Part shown: piece by piece, positions 44,879-56,265 of the stretch
Position numbering within the stretch: position 1 is the first letter of the stretch
How the letters are laid out: each line of letters opens with the position of its first letter
Assembly: GCF_032854445.1 (NCBI RefSeq)
Contig: NC_088299.1
Coordinates: 17,603,608 to 17,667,607, forward strand
Direction: 5' to 3'
Length of the DNA: 64,000 nt
Origin: Liolophura sinensis
Lineage: Eukaryota; Mollusca; Polyplacophora; Chitonida; Chitonidae
Program-made: the position numbers and the translations under genes
Notes under the pieces: generated by a model
The model's input: the letters and a program-made list of their open reading frames with translations, nothing else
Told to the model about the DNA's origin: nothing
Databases searched by the model: none

Positions 44879-47800
44879 GGTCACTCTTAAAAGTGTACAT
44901 CCCTTTGTGCTATTTGCTTCGTTTCACTACATAATTATTTATGTGTTTGTTTCTTTCATTACCTCTTAACCACTTCTTATCCTCAGTACAGTCATATGAC
45001 TCAAGACCGTAAGTAGATAGGCACTACGGCAAATGAACGATTCAGGTAACACGTCAGGACCTACGGGTCATTTTAGGCGAAAACATGCTCATATACATCT
45101 CTCAGAAACTAAAGTGCGTCATACTGCCGGCTGAGATATCTGGTACGAAATAGTCCAGAGTGACATGAGCAATATCGTAAACTTTAGAACACAATGTAGG
45201 CTGAGATATGCATTATCCAAAACTGAGACAACCAATATCCCAAACTGAGACAATAAATATCCCTAGCTCAAGAAAGAATACTCTCTTCTCCGCACCTGAC
45301 AAAGGGACATTATCGTACGAGAGTCCAGTTATTTATTTATTTATTTTATTTATTTCATTTATTGTTTGATTTTTGTTTTTAGTTGTTTTTCTTTTTGGGT
45401 TTTTTAGTTTATTTATTTGGACATGTTTCATGCCTTACGCGTGTAGGCCAATATTTAACCGGCATGACGACTCTCACCTTACAGGGCATAAGATAATGAA
45501 CAGTTTCTGATTTCCGTATCCAGTCAAACACACAGAATCCAGATGCAAGTACGCTATCTAATTAAGTAAAGGTTATTCCCCACACACACTCGATCATCGT
45601 AGTCACGCCTGTTGATTCTATTAAATATGCTATTTTACTTGTGTGCGCCAGATGCTGGTGCCCTCCGTCATCGAAGTCAAACCTGTTAATTCTGTAAACA
45701 TGATAGTTTACACGTGAGCGCTAAATGCTGGTGCTATCAGAACTGTTAAAATATTCAGTACTGCTCACCAAACGTGTTAATTTTACCGTTACGATTGATC
45801 CAGGTACAGTTAGACATTTAATAAGGACCAAACTTTGCAATTTCATATGAGTACATGTAGCAAGTGTTTGGTTCGAGTGTTTATTGAAAAAACAAGCATA
45901 CTTGACAGGAGCAATATTTGTTCAAGGAAAATGTTGTGCTCTTCTGTGTTCATTCCACGTGTGTCGAATAATTCGAAATGACAGGTACCCTTGTGTATTA
46001 ACCAATAACGGGGTGTAAATGCGAAGGTGTTGATTGTGAGACTTGCATCTGCATTCTGCATGTACATTCATACAATTTGTTACTAAGGAATGATATGATT
46101 AAGGAATGCTGTCTTTGGAAAATGCTTTCATCTAGGAATGCTGTAACAAATTGCCGCACAGGAGTATGTTTTTTTTTCTTTTTGTTAATATGTTTGGATG
46201 TTAGGCAATCGATCTAGCACTGCAGAATTCACTAGTGCCTCAAATCAATCATTCCAGCTCTTGGTGACATTTTTCAGAAATCTGTATTTGCCTTCCGGCG
46301 TACATATTAAATGCCAATCATATGGCTGAGTGCTAGGAAGAGAGGGATTATGACAGCTGAAAAAAGCCTACATTCGCAAGTTTTTGCCGAAGAAGTGGTC
46401 GTTTTTTTCAAAAATTAAAATATGAGTTTGTAGAATAAAGGATAATTTTAATTGTTTCCATGACAACCGTCTAAGTCTACACTCGTGGCACAATGACCGG
46501 GAGGAAAAGTAATCTCTTTGAAATATTAGATATTTCCGGGAAACCATTTCATTTCGTTGGTGAATTACTTAGGCGTGCTGTGCTATTATCCATATAAATT
46601 ACATGAAAATTCTTGGTTCATATCGTCGCTTTAGTTGGTCTTAGTTTTATGCTTTGTTTTAAATTCTTGCTAATCTGAAAATAGACAAGAGATCGTAGGC
46701 GGACCGGACTTGCCCCAAATTGTCGATCTGTTTGAATCCTGCTCTAGTAACCTCGAGAAGCGGAAGGAACCTTCACAAATAGTGGAGGCGCTGCTTTTAT
46801 CTGTTGCAACCGCTGTTTAATTTCGGCGATTTTTATGCAAAAATCAAGCGGCAATTGGTACAATAACTATACAGATGTAGGCAAAATCCATGAATTACCT
46901 CCACGTGTAACAATCACCGTTTCACGTTTCAGTGCGTTACATTTCAGAATGTCATTAAACAAAAGCATATCTCAACAAATTTAATGGTATTTTCAATGAT
47001 TTATATATGAGAAAATCATGGAGCAAAGTGTGATTAATGTTCTCTTTTGGACCAGTATCGTGTAGTTCGGGGTCTGACATGCGCATTTGTGGCTTTTCCC
47101 CAGGTTAAATGTGCAAGAAGAGGACGGGGAGCGGTCCTTGTTCTGAACGGACTCTGTTGACATGAAGCATGTTTCAGGTAAGTAGGGTTTATCGTGCCGT
47201 TTGGGGACATCTTCAGATCCGTAAACAATCAAATACAAATAAATGCCGAATTCCGGTGTGAACTTTTCTGTCGAGTTGTCGGACTGACCTTTTTGTTGCA
47301 TGTGGACTTGCTTCCCGGAAGTAGTAAAATCGTGTGTTATCCACACGAGGTTATCGTCAATAAGACGGGTATTAATTAACAGCGGGTGGTTCCGCGAGCT
47401 GCGGAAGTCTGTGTATCTTAACTCTTACCTTAATTAACAAAGCTCCAGGTAACATGCATCATCTTGTATCAAGGGACATCTACACTATTTCCCCATCACC
47501 ATGGCAACAGTCACTTGTTAAACTTTTATGTTGCCTTGACATACGGGAAAGTCAGTCTCACAACATATTTTATATGAGACATCTTACCGCAGGGACTATC
47601 ATACTTTTGTGAAGACAGAAGGAAGACTGGCTTAGTAATTGATCAAAACTTACCCCTGGGCAACAAAATATATGAACTGGACACAAATTAACAATGGCTT
47701 TGTGATATTTTATCCATTCATTTCCCATTGTGTCAGCCAGTGCTTATTGACGAAGGCACCCCCTTCTTTGGTTCAGTCTCCACGTATTGCAGACGTCACG

Positions 47801-48305
47801 TGTGTGTGGATAAGCTAAAGGAAATCCCCAAATCAAATTCAATTTTCATGAAGTAATCCCGTTGGCCTTTTTCTCTTCTTCACAGAAGAGACTTGTATCC
47901 TACTCCCTTCAAAATGTCCCCCACAGGAATGCTATTGTAAAATCTCGTTTTCCTTTAGCTCGAGGTGTTGTAATGAGTAAAACATGCGAAATGTAAAAAA
48001 TCACTGCTATGGAAAAATGGAAAATGATTACGTATAATCAAACACAGGTTTCTCCCATGTAAAGACTTGTCCATCTAGTTCTGAAAGGCTTTAAAATGAC
48101 TTTACCCGTGCTTCTGTTCAGTTTACATGTTACAGCTAGAATCATTTTGCAAACTGTAAAAAATCTGCTATGGTTTTATGTGAAGGTTCTTGTGCAGGTT
48201 AACCTTGTGCTTCATTTAATGAACCTACCCAAACAGCCGCTACCATTAATGATTGTCTTATTCTATATTGATTGTTATCGTGTTGACTGTTTACATTCAA
48301 CAAGT
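44879..48305. other. Unassigned spacer
   Basis: A T/A-rich run with TTTA units lies at about 45330-45420. A minus frame at 46993-47346 (117 codons) has five cysteines but no recognised domain or splice sites. Confidence 0.3.
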
Positions 48306-49872
48306 TCCTATGGCATATCAAAGATACAAATTCCTATGGCATATCAAAGATACAAATCCCTATGGCATATCAAAGATACAAATTCCTATGGCATATCAAA
48401 GATACAAATCCCTATGGCATATCAAAGATACAAATTCCTATGGCATATCAAAGATACAAATCCCTGTGGCGTATCAAAAATACAAATCCCTGTGGCATAT
48501 CAAAGATACAAACTCCTATGGCATATCAAAGATACAAATCCCTAAGACATATCAAAGATACAAATCCCTTTGGCATATAAAAGATACAAACTCCTATGGC
48601 ATATCAAAGAGACAAATCCCTGTGGCGTATCAAAGATACAAATCCCTGTGGCATATCAAAGATACAAACTCCTATGGCATATCAAAGATACAAATCCCTG
48701 TGGCGTATCAAAGATACAAATCCCTTTGGCATATAAAAGATACAAATTCTTATGACATATCAAAGATACAAACTCCTATGGCGTATCAAAGATACAAATC
48801 CCTGTGGCATATCAAAGATACAAACTCCTATGGCATATCAAAGATACAAATCCCTGTGGCGTATCAAAGATACAAATCCCTAAGACATATAAAAGATACA
48901 AATTCTTATGACATATCAAAGATACAAATCCCTGTGGCGTATCAAAGATACAAATCCCTGTGGCATATCAAAGATACAAACTCCTATGGCATATCAAAGA
49001 TCCAAATCCCTAAGACATAAAAAAGATACAAATTCTTTTGGCATATAAAAGATACAAATTCCTATGACATATCAAAGATACAAATCCCTGTGGCGTATCA
49101 AAGATACAAATCCCTGTGGCGTATCAAAGATACAAACTCCTATGGCATATCAAAGATCCAAATCCCTAAGACATATCAAAGATACAAATTCCTTTGGCAT
49201 ATAAAAGATACAAACTCCTATGACATATCAAAGATACAAATCCCTGTGGCGTATCAAAAATACAAATCCCTGTGGCATATCAAAGATACAAACTCATATG
49301 GCATATCAAAGATCCAAATCCCTAAGACATATCAAAGATACAAATTCCTTTGGCATATAAAAGATACAAATTCCTATGACATATCAAAGATACAAATCCC
49401 TGTGGCGTATCAAAGATACAAATCCCTGTGGCGTATCAAAGATACAAACTCCTATGGCATATCAAAGATCCAAATCCCTAAGACATATCAAAGATACAAA
49501 TTCCTTTGGCATATAAAAGATACAAATTCCTATGGCATATCAAAGATACAAATTCCTATGGCATATCAAAGACACAAATCCCTATGGCATATCAAAGATA
49601 CAAATCCCTGTGGCGTATCAAAAATACAAATCCCTAAGACATATCAAAGATACAAACTCCTATGGCATATAAAAGATACAAAGATACAAATCCCTCTGGC
49701 GTATCAAAAATACAAATCCCTAAGACATATCAAAGATACAAATCCTTAAGACATATCAAAGATACAAATCCCTAAGACATATCAAAGATACAAATCCCTT
49801 TGGCATATAAAAGATACAAATTCCTATGACATATCAAAGATACAAATCCCTTTGCTATATCAAAGATACCAT
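48306..49872. repeat. 26-bp minisatellite with 156-bp higher-order repeat
   Basis: About 60 units of 26 bp share the core 'atatcaaagatacaaat' and fall into variant types (ctatggc, ctgtggc, ctaagac, ctttggc, ctatgac). In about 48900-49560 six variants recur in fixed order: a marker 'gatccaaat' appears at 48999, 49155, 49311 and 49467, exactly 156 bp apart. The plus strand lacks stops over hundreds of codons only because the unit does. It is not a gene. Confidence 0.95.
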
Positions 49873-52277
49873 ACCATGTACGTGTAAATCAGTCGGCAAT
49901 GCACTTCAGCACAACTTACATGTACATGTATTGGCAATTTTTATGGGTTAGCACAAACCAGGACATAAGGAGATAGGAAAGGTTTGGGTGATCACGGTTA
50001 TTTTGCACTTTATCCAGTCAGGCAATCACGTCGGTATGTTCAGCTGTTGACTTCACCATTAGTGATCACCAAGCGCATGACAAGACTCGGGGTTCTTGGA
50101 CTATCTTTCAGCAAATCTCAGTCTCGCCTGCCGTAATGAGTTTGTCTTGTCGTTCATTGATCATTCTACAGTAAAGCTAAATTAAGGAAGATAAATTAGC
50201 GGATCTCTTCCTTGATTGAAGAAATCCCTGGAGGACTAAGTAGACATGGTAGTCCAACTTACGGAGCGATAATCGGAACGAAAGCTGAGTATATGGAGAT
50301 ATTAACATCAGGTTTCTGTCTGCCAAAATCAGTTTGAGCTAATCAATGCTTCAGATGTCTTTAATGAGTCTAAATGTTCTTTGTCCTCCGCATAAGCTAA
50401 CAAATCGTGCCACTATTTCATACCCACATAGATTAATCTGTCATGCTTACTCACTCTTATTTCATAAAGTCATAGGTAATTTTCTGATTACATTGCCGGG
50501 AACCGAGAGAAAATGTAGTTTTGGTTCGATGTTATCTCGACGTGATCTTGTTTGCAGAGAGCACACCGGTTTTTTCCACCGATAAAACTGAATGCCGTCT
50601 AAGAGGTGAAAAAGTCCAAGTACAGTGCGGAAGACCAATCAAAACATAAATAAATACGTGGTACGGTTTTCACGCTAAGCTCGAGTTTAATTCATACAGT
50701 AAGAATGAATTAACGTCACTCTGGCAATACCATAGCTATTTTGTGGCAAGATACAGTAGGAGAGTATGAGCGAATATGTATAGTATGAAACGTAAGGATA
50801 GGTACTTTAACATCCACTGATGCACTTAAAACGTGGTACCATGCAATACTATTTATTTAAGTGTATGATATGGGTGATTAATCCCTCCATGCTAATGGCG
50901 ATATGCGTTATCCTTACTTTATATCAGGATTCGATTCGATGAGAGTTAGAGATAAGTCCCTGGTTTTACGGTTACTGTTAATGGTTGCTATGCATGCACG
51001 CGGAACATGGTTCCTCGAATATAATATCGGATAATGGTGAATGCCACGTAATGGTGTGTACGTGGAGATTTATACGTGTGTCAACTTACGGCGATGTTTG
51101 TGGCTTCCCGGTTCACCTGTAGACTTGCTATTATATTGTTGACTTGATTCACTTGAAGTTTTTCTTGCAATACATTCTTTATTTACTCAAACTAGTATAT
51201 TATTGAGTGGATTTAGTTTCTGGTTTTTCGTTTCAGCATAGATGAGTTACGCGTGAACCAGATTGCCTGCACCGGTGTAGAACCGCTGCCGTTATATTCT
51301 TCGTCTTGATTTGTTTCGAGCTGATTTAGTTACCATACTGGCTGTTAAATACATGCTGTACTTGGATAATGACATACGTTTCTTAGATTGATTTTGAAGC
51401 ATAAATTTGGTTTAAATTGTCTATTTGTTCTGTGTAAAGGTATTGATTTTAGGGGGATTATTTTTCACTTTTTTATTTTTCATTACTTTTCATACTTTTT
51501 CATTTGTTTATGTAAGATATTGATCCTGTGTGAAATGGTGGCAGTTTTTGGCATGCTCTGGTTAATAATGTGAGCTTTAACCCTGCCCTTGTGGACTTAT
51601 GCCGTGTGTATCTTTCACAACTGTCATTGTTTTCTAGTTCTGTGTTTACTTCAGCCCAAATACGAATATGATATTGACTTACATAATAATGGTATATAGT
51701 TATGCCCGTTCAACTGCTGATCGCTCAACAACATTTTTTTTTTGGCCGCCACTTACAGCAACGACACACTTTAGCTTGTCGGGTTACTTCACCATTATTA
51801 CTGTAATAATGTGTGTTCATTTTGAAATGATTACAGGCTGCACTGATTCTTGCGTTGAGAGTTACTTTGGGTTGGTATTGGGGAATAGAGTGGTGTAAAT
51901 CGACGTTGAGCTGGTTTTATTGTTTGTTGTCTTACTTCGCATAAAGTAATGTTAGTCTGTTATCTGTTGTTGGCTGTTTTCTTGTCAATGTTGTGAATTG
52001 TTGAATTTGTTTTGCAGATTTGGGGAGGTAGATTTATACTGCTGCTGTATCGTTAATTAGGCTCTCAAGCTGAAAGCATGAAGCCTCGGCGACGAGGGAC
52101 ATATCTGTAACTCTCATCGAACAGAATCCTCATATATTTCTTGTTGTTCCTCGGGTCATTATTCTTATGAAGAAAGACGCCATATAAGATATATTAATAC
52201 AGATATATTAAATTCTTTAAGAAACTTTTTGTACAGAACCGCTTACTGATTGCCTTGAATGGAGTTATTTTGCATAT
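49873..52277. other. Unassigned spacer with one old SINE piece
   Basis: No gene was recognised. The SINE fragment at 50565-50655 is listed separately. Confidence 0.3.
50565..50655 (+). mobile_element. Old SINE 3' fragment
   Basis: 'ccggttttttccaccgataa', 'tgccgtctaagaggtgaaa' and 'gaccaatcaaaacataaat' match a decayed family-1-like 3' end with an AAAT tail. Confidence 0.6.
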
Positions 52278-52410
52278 GTGGGCCTCTATGACCGAGGGAG
52301 TTAGCGTATCATAATGCACACCTCCAATGCCAATGCTGGCCCCCATTGCACAGGTGAAATATTCTTGAGTATGGCGTAAAACACGAATCAAATAACTAAA
52401 GAAATAAATA
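52278..52410 (+). mobile_element. tRNA-SINE family 1, internally deleted
   Basis: The head start 'gggcctctatgaccgaggga' is joined after a large internal loss to the 3' end 'attcttgagtatggcgtaaa' with an A-rich tail. Confidence 0.8.
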
Positions 52411-53749
52411 TTTGACATATTCACACCAAATGGGGCTATAAGGTTTGAAAACGTTGTTCAAATCTGCTTAAATATCTTTAAACTCACGGCTGTCTCTATT
52501 TTTGAGCTTTAAAATAAAAACGTATTCAGTTATATGTAAGTTTGCTTGTCGAAGACGATTCAGATTTGATTTTTCTTACCATTTATAGTTTTCATGTAAA
52601 ACGCCATTAAAGCTTGAAATCATGCGCCTTTTGTTTGCATGTTTGAAGATTACGACATCAAAAGTACTACCTCTTCGCATTTGAAGGTAAGTGAAGAACT
52701 CTGTGTGGTCTTACCGTCACCTGAATATTGTGCACTTCTATATAAGTTCTGAACGTATGGCGCTCCCAAGTAATTATTACCACATATGCTTTATACACGT
52801 GTATGAACATTTTGTGTTTAATGTATTTCACAGCCTACCCAAGCAATGCAGAATTAATCTAATTCTGTGCGACAGTTGCTGATACATGTGTATATCGCGG
52901 TCAGGAAAGCGCCCTAAATTTTGACTAAAATACCAGCGCCAACGTGTATATTATCGACTGTTAACAAACATCATTAGGCCGCGATTTTGATCTGTACTGA
53001 AGAAGAAGCTGAAAACCATTCGTGAACACTGATTACAGGCCTTGAAACTGCAGGTAGTTTTAGTTTGTTTTGTTTATAGATAAATGCATAAAAAATAATA
53101 GAATTACATGTAATAACATTTTTTAAATATTAATAATTAATAATATGGTATTTGATTCCCCGTGCACAGGTGAGAAAAAATCAGAACAACCCACCTCCAT
53201 GGCTTTGTCTCTCATCTGCCAGACCTCTGACAGTTGAATCGTGACCAATGACAGGACGTTTCTGCAGTGCGTTTGGGGTGTTCATATCGGGGAGGGAGGG
53301 ACTGGCTTGCCTGGCTCAGGTTGTCAAGACGGCAGCAATGTGCGCCGCCCAGTCGATGGCAATCGCTGCACCTGGCATGTTTTGAGTGCTGTCCATGGCT
53401 GGTAGTTGATCGAACTCTAAATTGAGAGGCTTTAGCAAAATCGGCTTTTGGTAACCGAAACGAGCCTAGGGCGACCCGAACCCGTTAAGTAGGAGATTAT
53501 CGAGTAGAGAGAGCATCATCTGACAAGAGATCTGCACAACGGATTTATTCACCTACCGTCTGCCACCGCAGACGTATCGCGTGGCCAGGGGATCTCAGCG
53601 CGAGTGTATCAGCAGACTGTCTGAGAGAGAGTTGAGGCTTCCTTCATTACCATCCGGTTTGTATGTCGGCAGTGCTCACCTGGCGCTTGACAGAAGAGAC
53701 GCCTGGAATTAACGGGCGATGAGCAGGCCGAAACAACAATACAGTCGTG
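52411..53749. other. Upstream region of the FAD monooxygenase-like gene
   Basis: The last 500 bp becomes less AT-rich and free of repeats, consistent with promoter and 5' untranslated sequence. No clear TATA box or start site was identified. Confidence 0.35.
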
Positions 53750-54223
53750 ATGGCAACTGTTGGACACGTACCAAAATGTGGCATTCCATTCTCAGATCTC
53801 ATCATCACAAACTACGTTCTGGTGCAGTTTTTGGTGCTTACCGTTACAGTGATAGCCGGGTTCGTATGTGCCAAGACGGTTGTGGACAACGTGCGGCGGC
53901 GCTGCGCTCGCCTAACGGTGCTAGTTGTGGGTGCCGGACCTGTGGGGCTTACATCAGCCCTTATTGCAGCACGAAGCGGCAAGGTGGGCAAATTGATACT
54001 GTATGAAGAACGGTGTCGCCACGCACTTGTGAACCGTCCTAACCAGGTCGCCTTCGACAGCAAACGTGTAGCTTTCCTCCGTCGATTTGGCGTGGACTTC
54101 GACAACTTGGAAGGTTGTTGGCATAACGGATGTTTCTTCACACGCGTAGGGGTGTATATAGAATACCTGCTAAGCATTGTGGAACAGGTGGGAGTACCTC
54201 TGGATATCCGGCTGGACACCAGG
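53750..54223 (+). CDS. First coding exon of a membrane-anchored FAD-binding monooxygenase-like protein
   Basis: The exon gives 158 codons from ATGGCAACTG (53750) to a donor AGG then GTAAGTG (intron from 54224), phase 0. Residues about 17-43 (DLIITNYVLVQFLVLTVTVI and following) form a hydrophobic N-terminal anchor, followed by a basic RRRCAR. Residues about 55-75 carry the dinucleotide-binding motif VLVVGAGPVGLTSALIAARS (GxGxxG), with an acidic LILYEE at the end of the second strand where FAD ribose is normally bound. RPNQVAFDSKRVAFLRRFGV follows, then IEYLLSIVEQVGVPLDIRLD. This order resembles the FAD domain of class A flavoprotein monooxygenases, including MICAL-type proteins. The substrate cannot be told. 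Later exons, with the second FAD motif (GD), were not found in the remaining 9.8 kb, so a long intron is likely. Codon use is clearly more GC-rich than the surroundings. Confidence 0.85.
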
Positions 54224-54665
54224 GTAAGTGCACAATCTCGTCTTATACTTATCCGTATTCAAATTAAGCGACGTCTGCATCAATTCTGACATTTTCATGT
54301 TAAAATGGACACGATTTCACTCCCCCCCTCCAAAAAAAATTATGTACACGTGTACCCTGACATGTAAAATTTGAGAAATTTTCTTTTACTGAATCAAAAA
54401 CAGGAAACATTCTGTTACACATGCATGTAGTTTTAATAATGTCTTTTAAATGAACAGTTTTCATAAATCTAATCAAAGCCAATTTATAGACGGATTTTGT
54501 TTTATTTGCATTTTGGCTGAACCATTACCCATTGCTCTAATTTAAGTGGTATTGAAACACATCAGCAGTTGCACTTCTCGAGGGAAACAAGCCGCTTAAT
54601 GAACCGATCGTGATTTCTGTGCAAAACTGTGCTACTGTTATTACTATTCCACCTCTCTTCTGACC

Positions 54666-55016
54666 GGCCCTGATGGCTCAGTTGTTAGAGTGTCCGCTTC
54701 GGGAGCGGTAGATCCAAGGCCAATCCTGGGTCGGGTCACGCTTAAGACCTTAAAAGAAGAAGTTGTAGCTTCCTCGCTCGGCGTTCAGTATTAAGGGGAT
54801 AGTGCAACGACTGGTTGACCCATATCAGTATAATGGCTCGGGCGGGCAGCTTACTTGCCTTCGGTAAATCGTCTCAGTGGAGCAACACGAGATGAAAGAG
54901 CGGTGTCACTCCGTCCTGCAATAAGGAGGCACATTACATGCTAAGGATTCCTTCGCCGTCACATGACTGAAAAATTGTTAAATATGAGGTTAAACCCTAA
55001 GCACCCACTCACTCAC
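54666..55016 (+). mobile_element. tRNA-SINE with LINE-like 3' tail (fifth type)
   Basis: The head 'ggccctgatggctcagttgt' contains an A box; the B-box region is decayed. The central part has 'cctcgctcggcgttcagta' and 'taaggggatagtgcaacgac'. The 3' end 'gactgaaaaattgttaaat' to 'cacccactcactcac' is the same tail as in the LINE at 365 and the fragment at 25388. It lies in the first intron of the FAD monooxygenase-like gene, in sense orientation. Confidence 0.88.
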
Positions 55017-55777
55017 GTCTCCTCACGAAAGTTATCGAATGAGTGATCTCACCCTAAGCCAAACTAATCATAATTGTCAACAATTATTGTCTGTAGACCT
55101 AACACATCCACTCGGGTTCGTTGTCAGAAACGTGACGCCTAGTTCGTGATTGAGGTCTCATCTTCTGGGTGATAAGTGGATGTAACACCTGACCAGGTGA
55201 TGGTTAGTCACGTGATCTGTCATACCTGTGATCGGTACCTCCTTGAGCTCATTCGCCGAGGGTGATCGTAGCGTATAGCGGTATACTCCACTAGTTACAA
55301 CGGTTCATGTTCGTTTTGCATATATAACACAAAATGTTCACAAAATATGTCTGTTTCGTTCAGCTTCAGCACTGGCTGAAAATCCGTGAGACAAACATGT
55401 TTGAATGTTCTCAAAACCAGAGCGGAAAGTCAGCTGTTTTTGCATACCAATCAACTCAGCTGTATGTGACCCAGCTTAAAACACTCGGTGATACGAACTA
55501 ATTTAGTTTTAACTTTCGTAATCCATGCCTGATCAACAGTAATAAGGTTATACAGGTGTAAACATCCGATGAACATGTCACACATGTGGTGTAGGAAAAG
55601 ATCACGTTTTCATGATGTATTGATAACTATATAGTCGACAGTAAGTGGCAATCATGCAGTCAGTACTGACGTTCCCTTCCATAAGAAAAATGGCTGTTGG
55701 AGAGTTAGGGAAGGTGCGCATGGACTTCATGGGGCGTTGTTTTCGCAGCTATCAAAAACAATACATCATCATCAAAC

Positions 55778-55936
55778 ATGTCGAGTGATAGTGTACAACG
55801 CCAACACAGCTCACCCAGCCTGAAATCCCGCCAATTACGCGGATCTCGGAAATCAGAGTTGACACTACGAGGGAATCGTAGCGACACGCTGAGAATGAAG
55901 GCCCACAAAGGCGCAGTCTTTGACAATTCAGGATAG
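55778..55936 (+). other. Possible small coding frame, unknown
   Basis: ATG in a good context (caaacatgt) opens 52 codons, MSSDSVQRQHSSPSLKSRQL then RGSRKSELTLRGNRSD to TAG. The composition is rich in Ser and Arg, as in a disordered N-terminus, with little AT bias. An acceptor-like 'gttgttttcgcag' precedes it at about 55735-55748. It could be a real small exon or chance. Confidence 0.18.
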
Positions 55937-56074
55937 TTAGGATTTTACCTGTAGGGCATATGTCGATGTAGCACGCTGTGAATGCTGTTTATGTACGCCG
56001 TGAGTTCTCCGCTTACCTACACGCAATATACATAATATACAACAAACAATAAACACAGTAGTCGTTATTAGATG

Positions 56075-56265
56075 AAAGAGCTGGTAATTTCTGCCGGAGG
56101 TCTACTTGACCTTGATCAAGGTTTGAATCCCGCTCCTTCCTATGTATTAGGTTGTGCTTTAGATTCAGAGTGTTTGTCATATGGCTGACGAAGAGCTATA
56201 GTTTTCCTCTGGCTTTATCCGGTTTGCTATGAAACCTCACAGCCGTTATCTATAATGAAAAATTC
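56075..56265 (+). mobile_element. tRNA-derived SINE-like element, degenerate
   Basis: A B-box-like 'aggtttgaatcccgctcc' at about 56120 is followed by a body 'gttttcctctggctttatcc'. The A-box part is decayed and the family is not recognised. Confidence 0.45.

Noticed and set aside
44614-44969. Overlapping frames encoding repeats such as TVLSLDYVRT
   Set aside because: The 40-bp unit lacks stops on the plus strand, so all three frames stay open automatically.
46993-47346. 117-codon minus-strand frame with five cysteines
   Set aside because: Two overlapping frames are equally open and no exon boundary is convincing.
48253-49749. Long open frames (up to 255 codons) of an apparent repeat protein with the AYQRYKSLWHIKDTN pattern
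   Set aside because: They are translations of a 26-bp minisatellite without stops. The same peptides appear in shifted frames and no start, splice or codon signal supports a gene.
48306-49872. CRISPR-like array
   Set aside because: Units are contiguous and there are no unique spacers; the DNA is eukaryotic.
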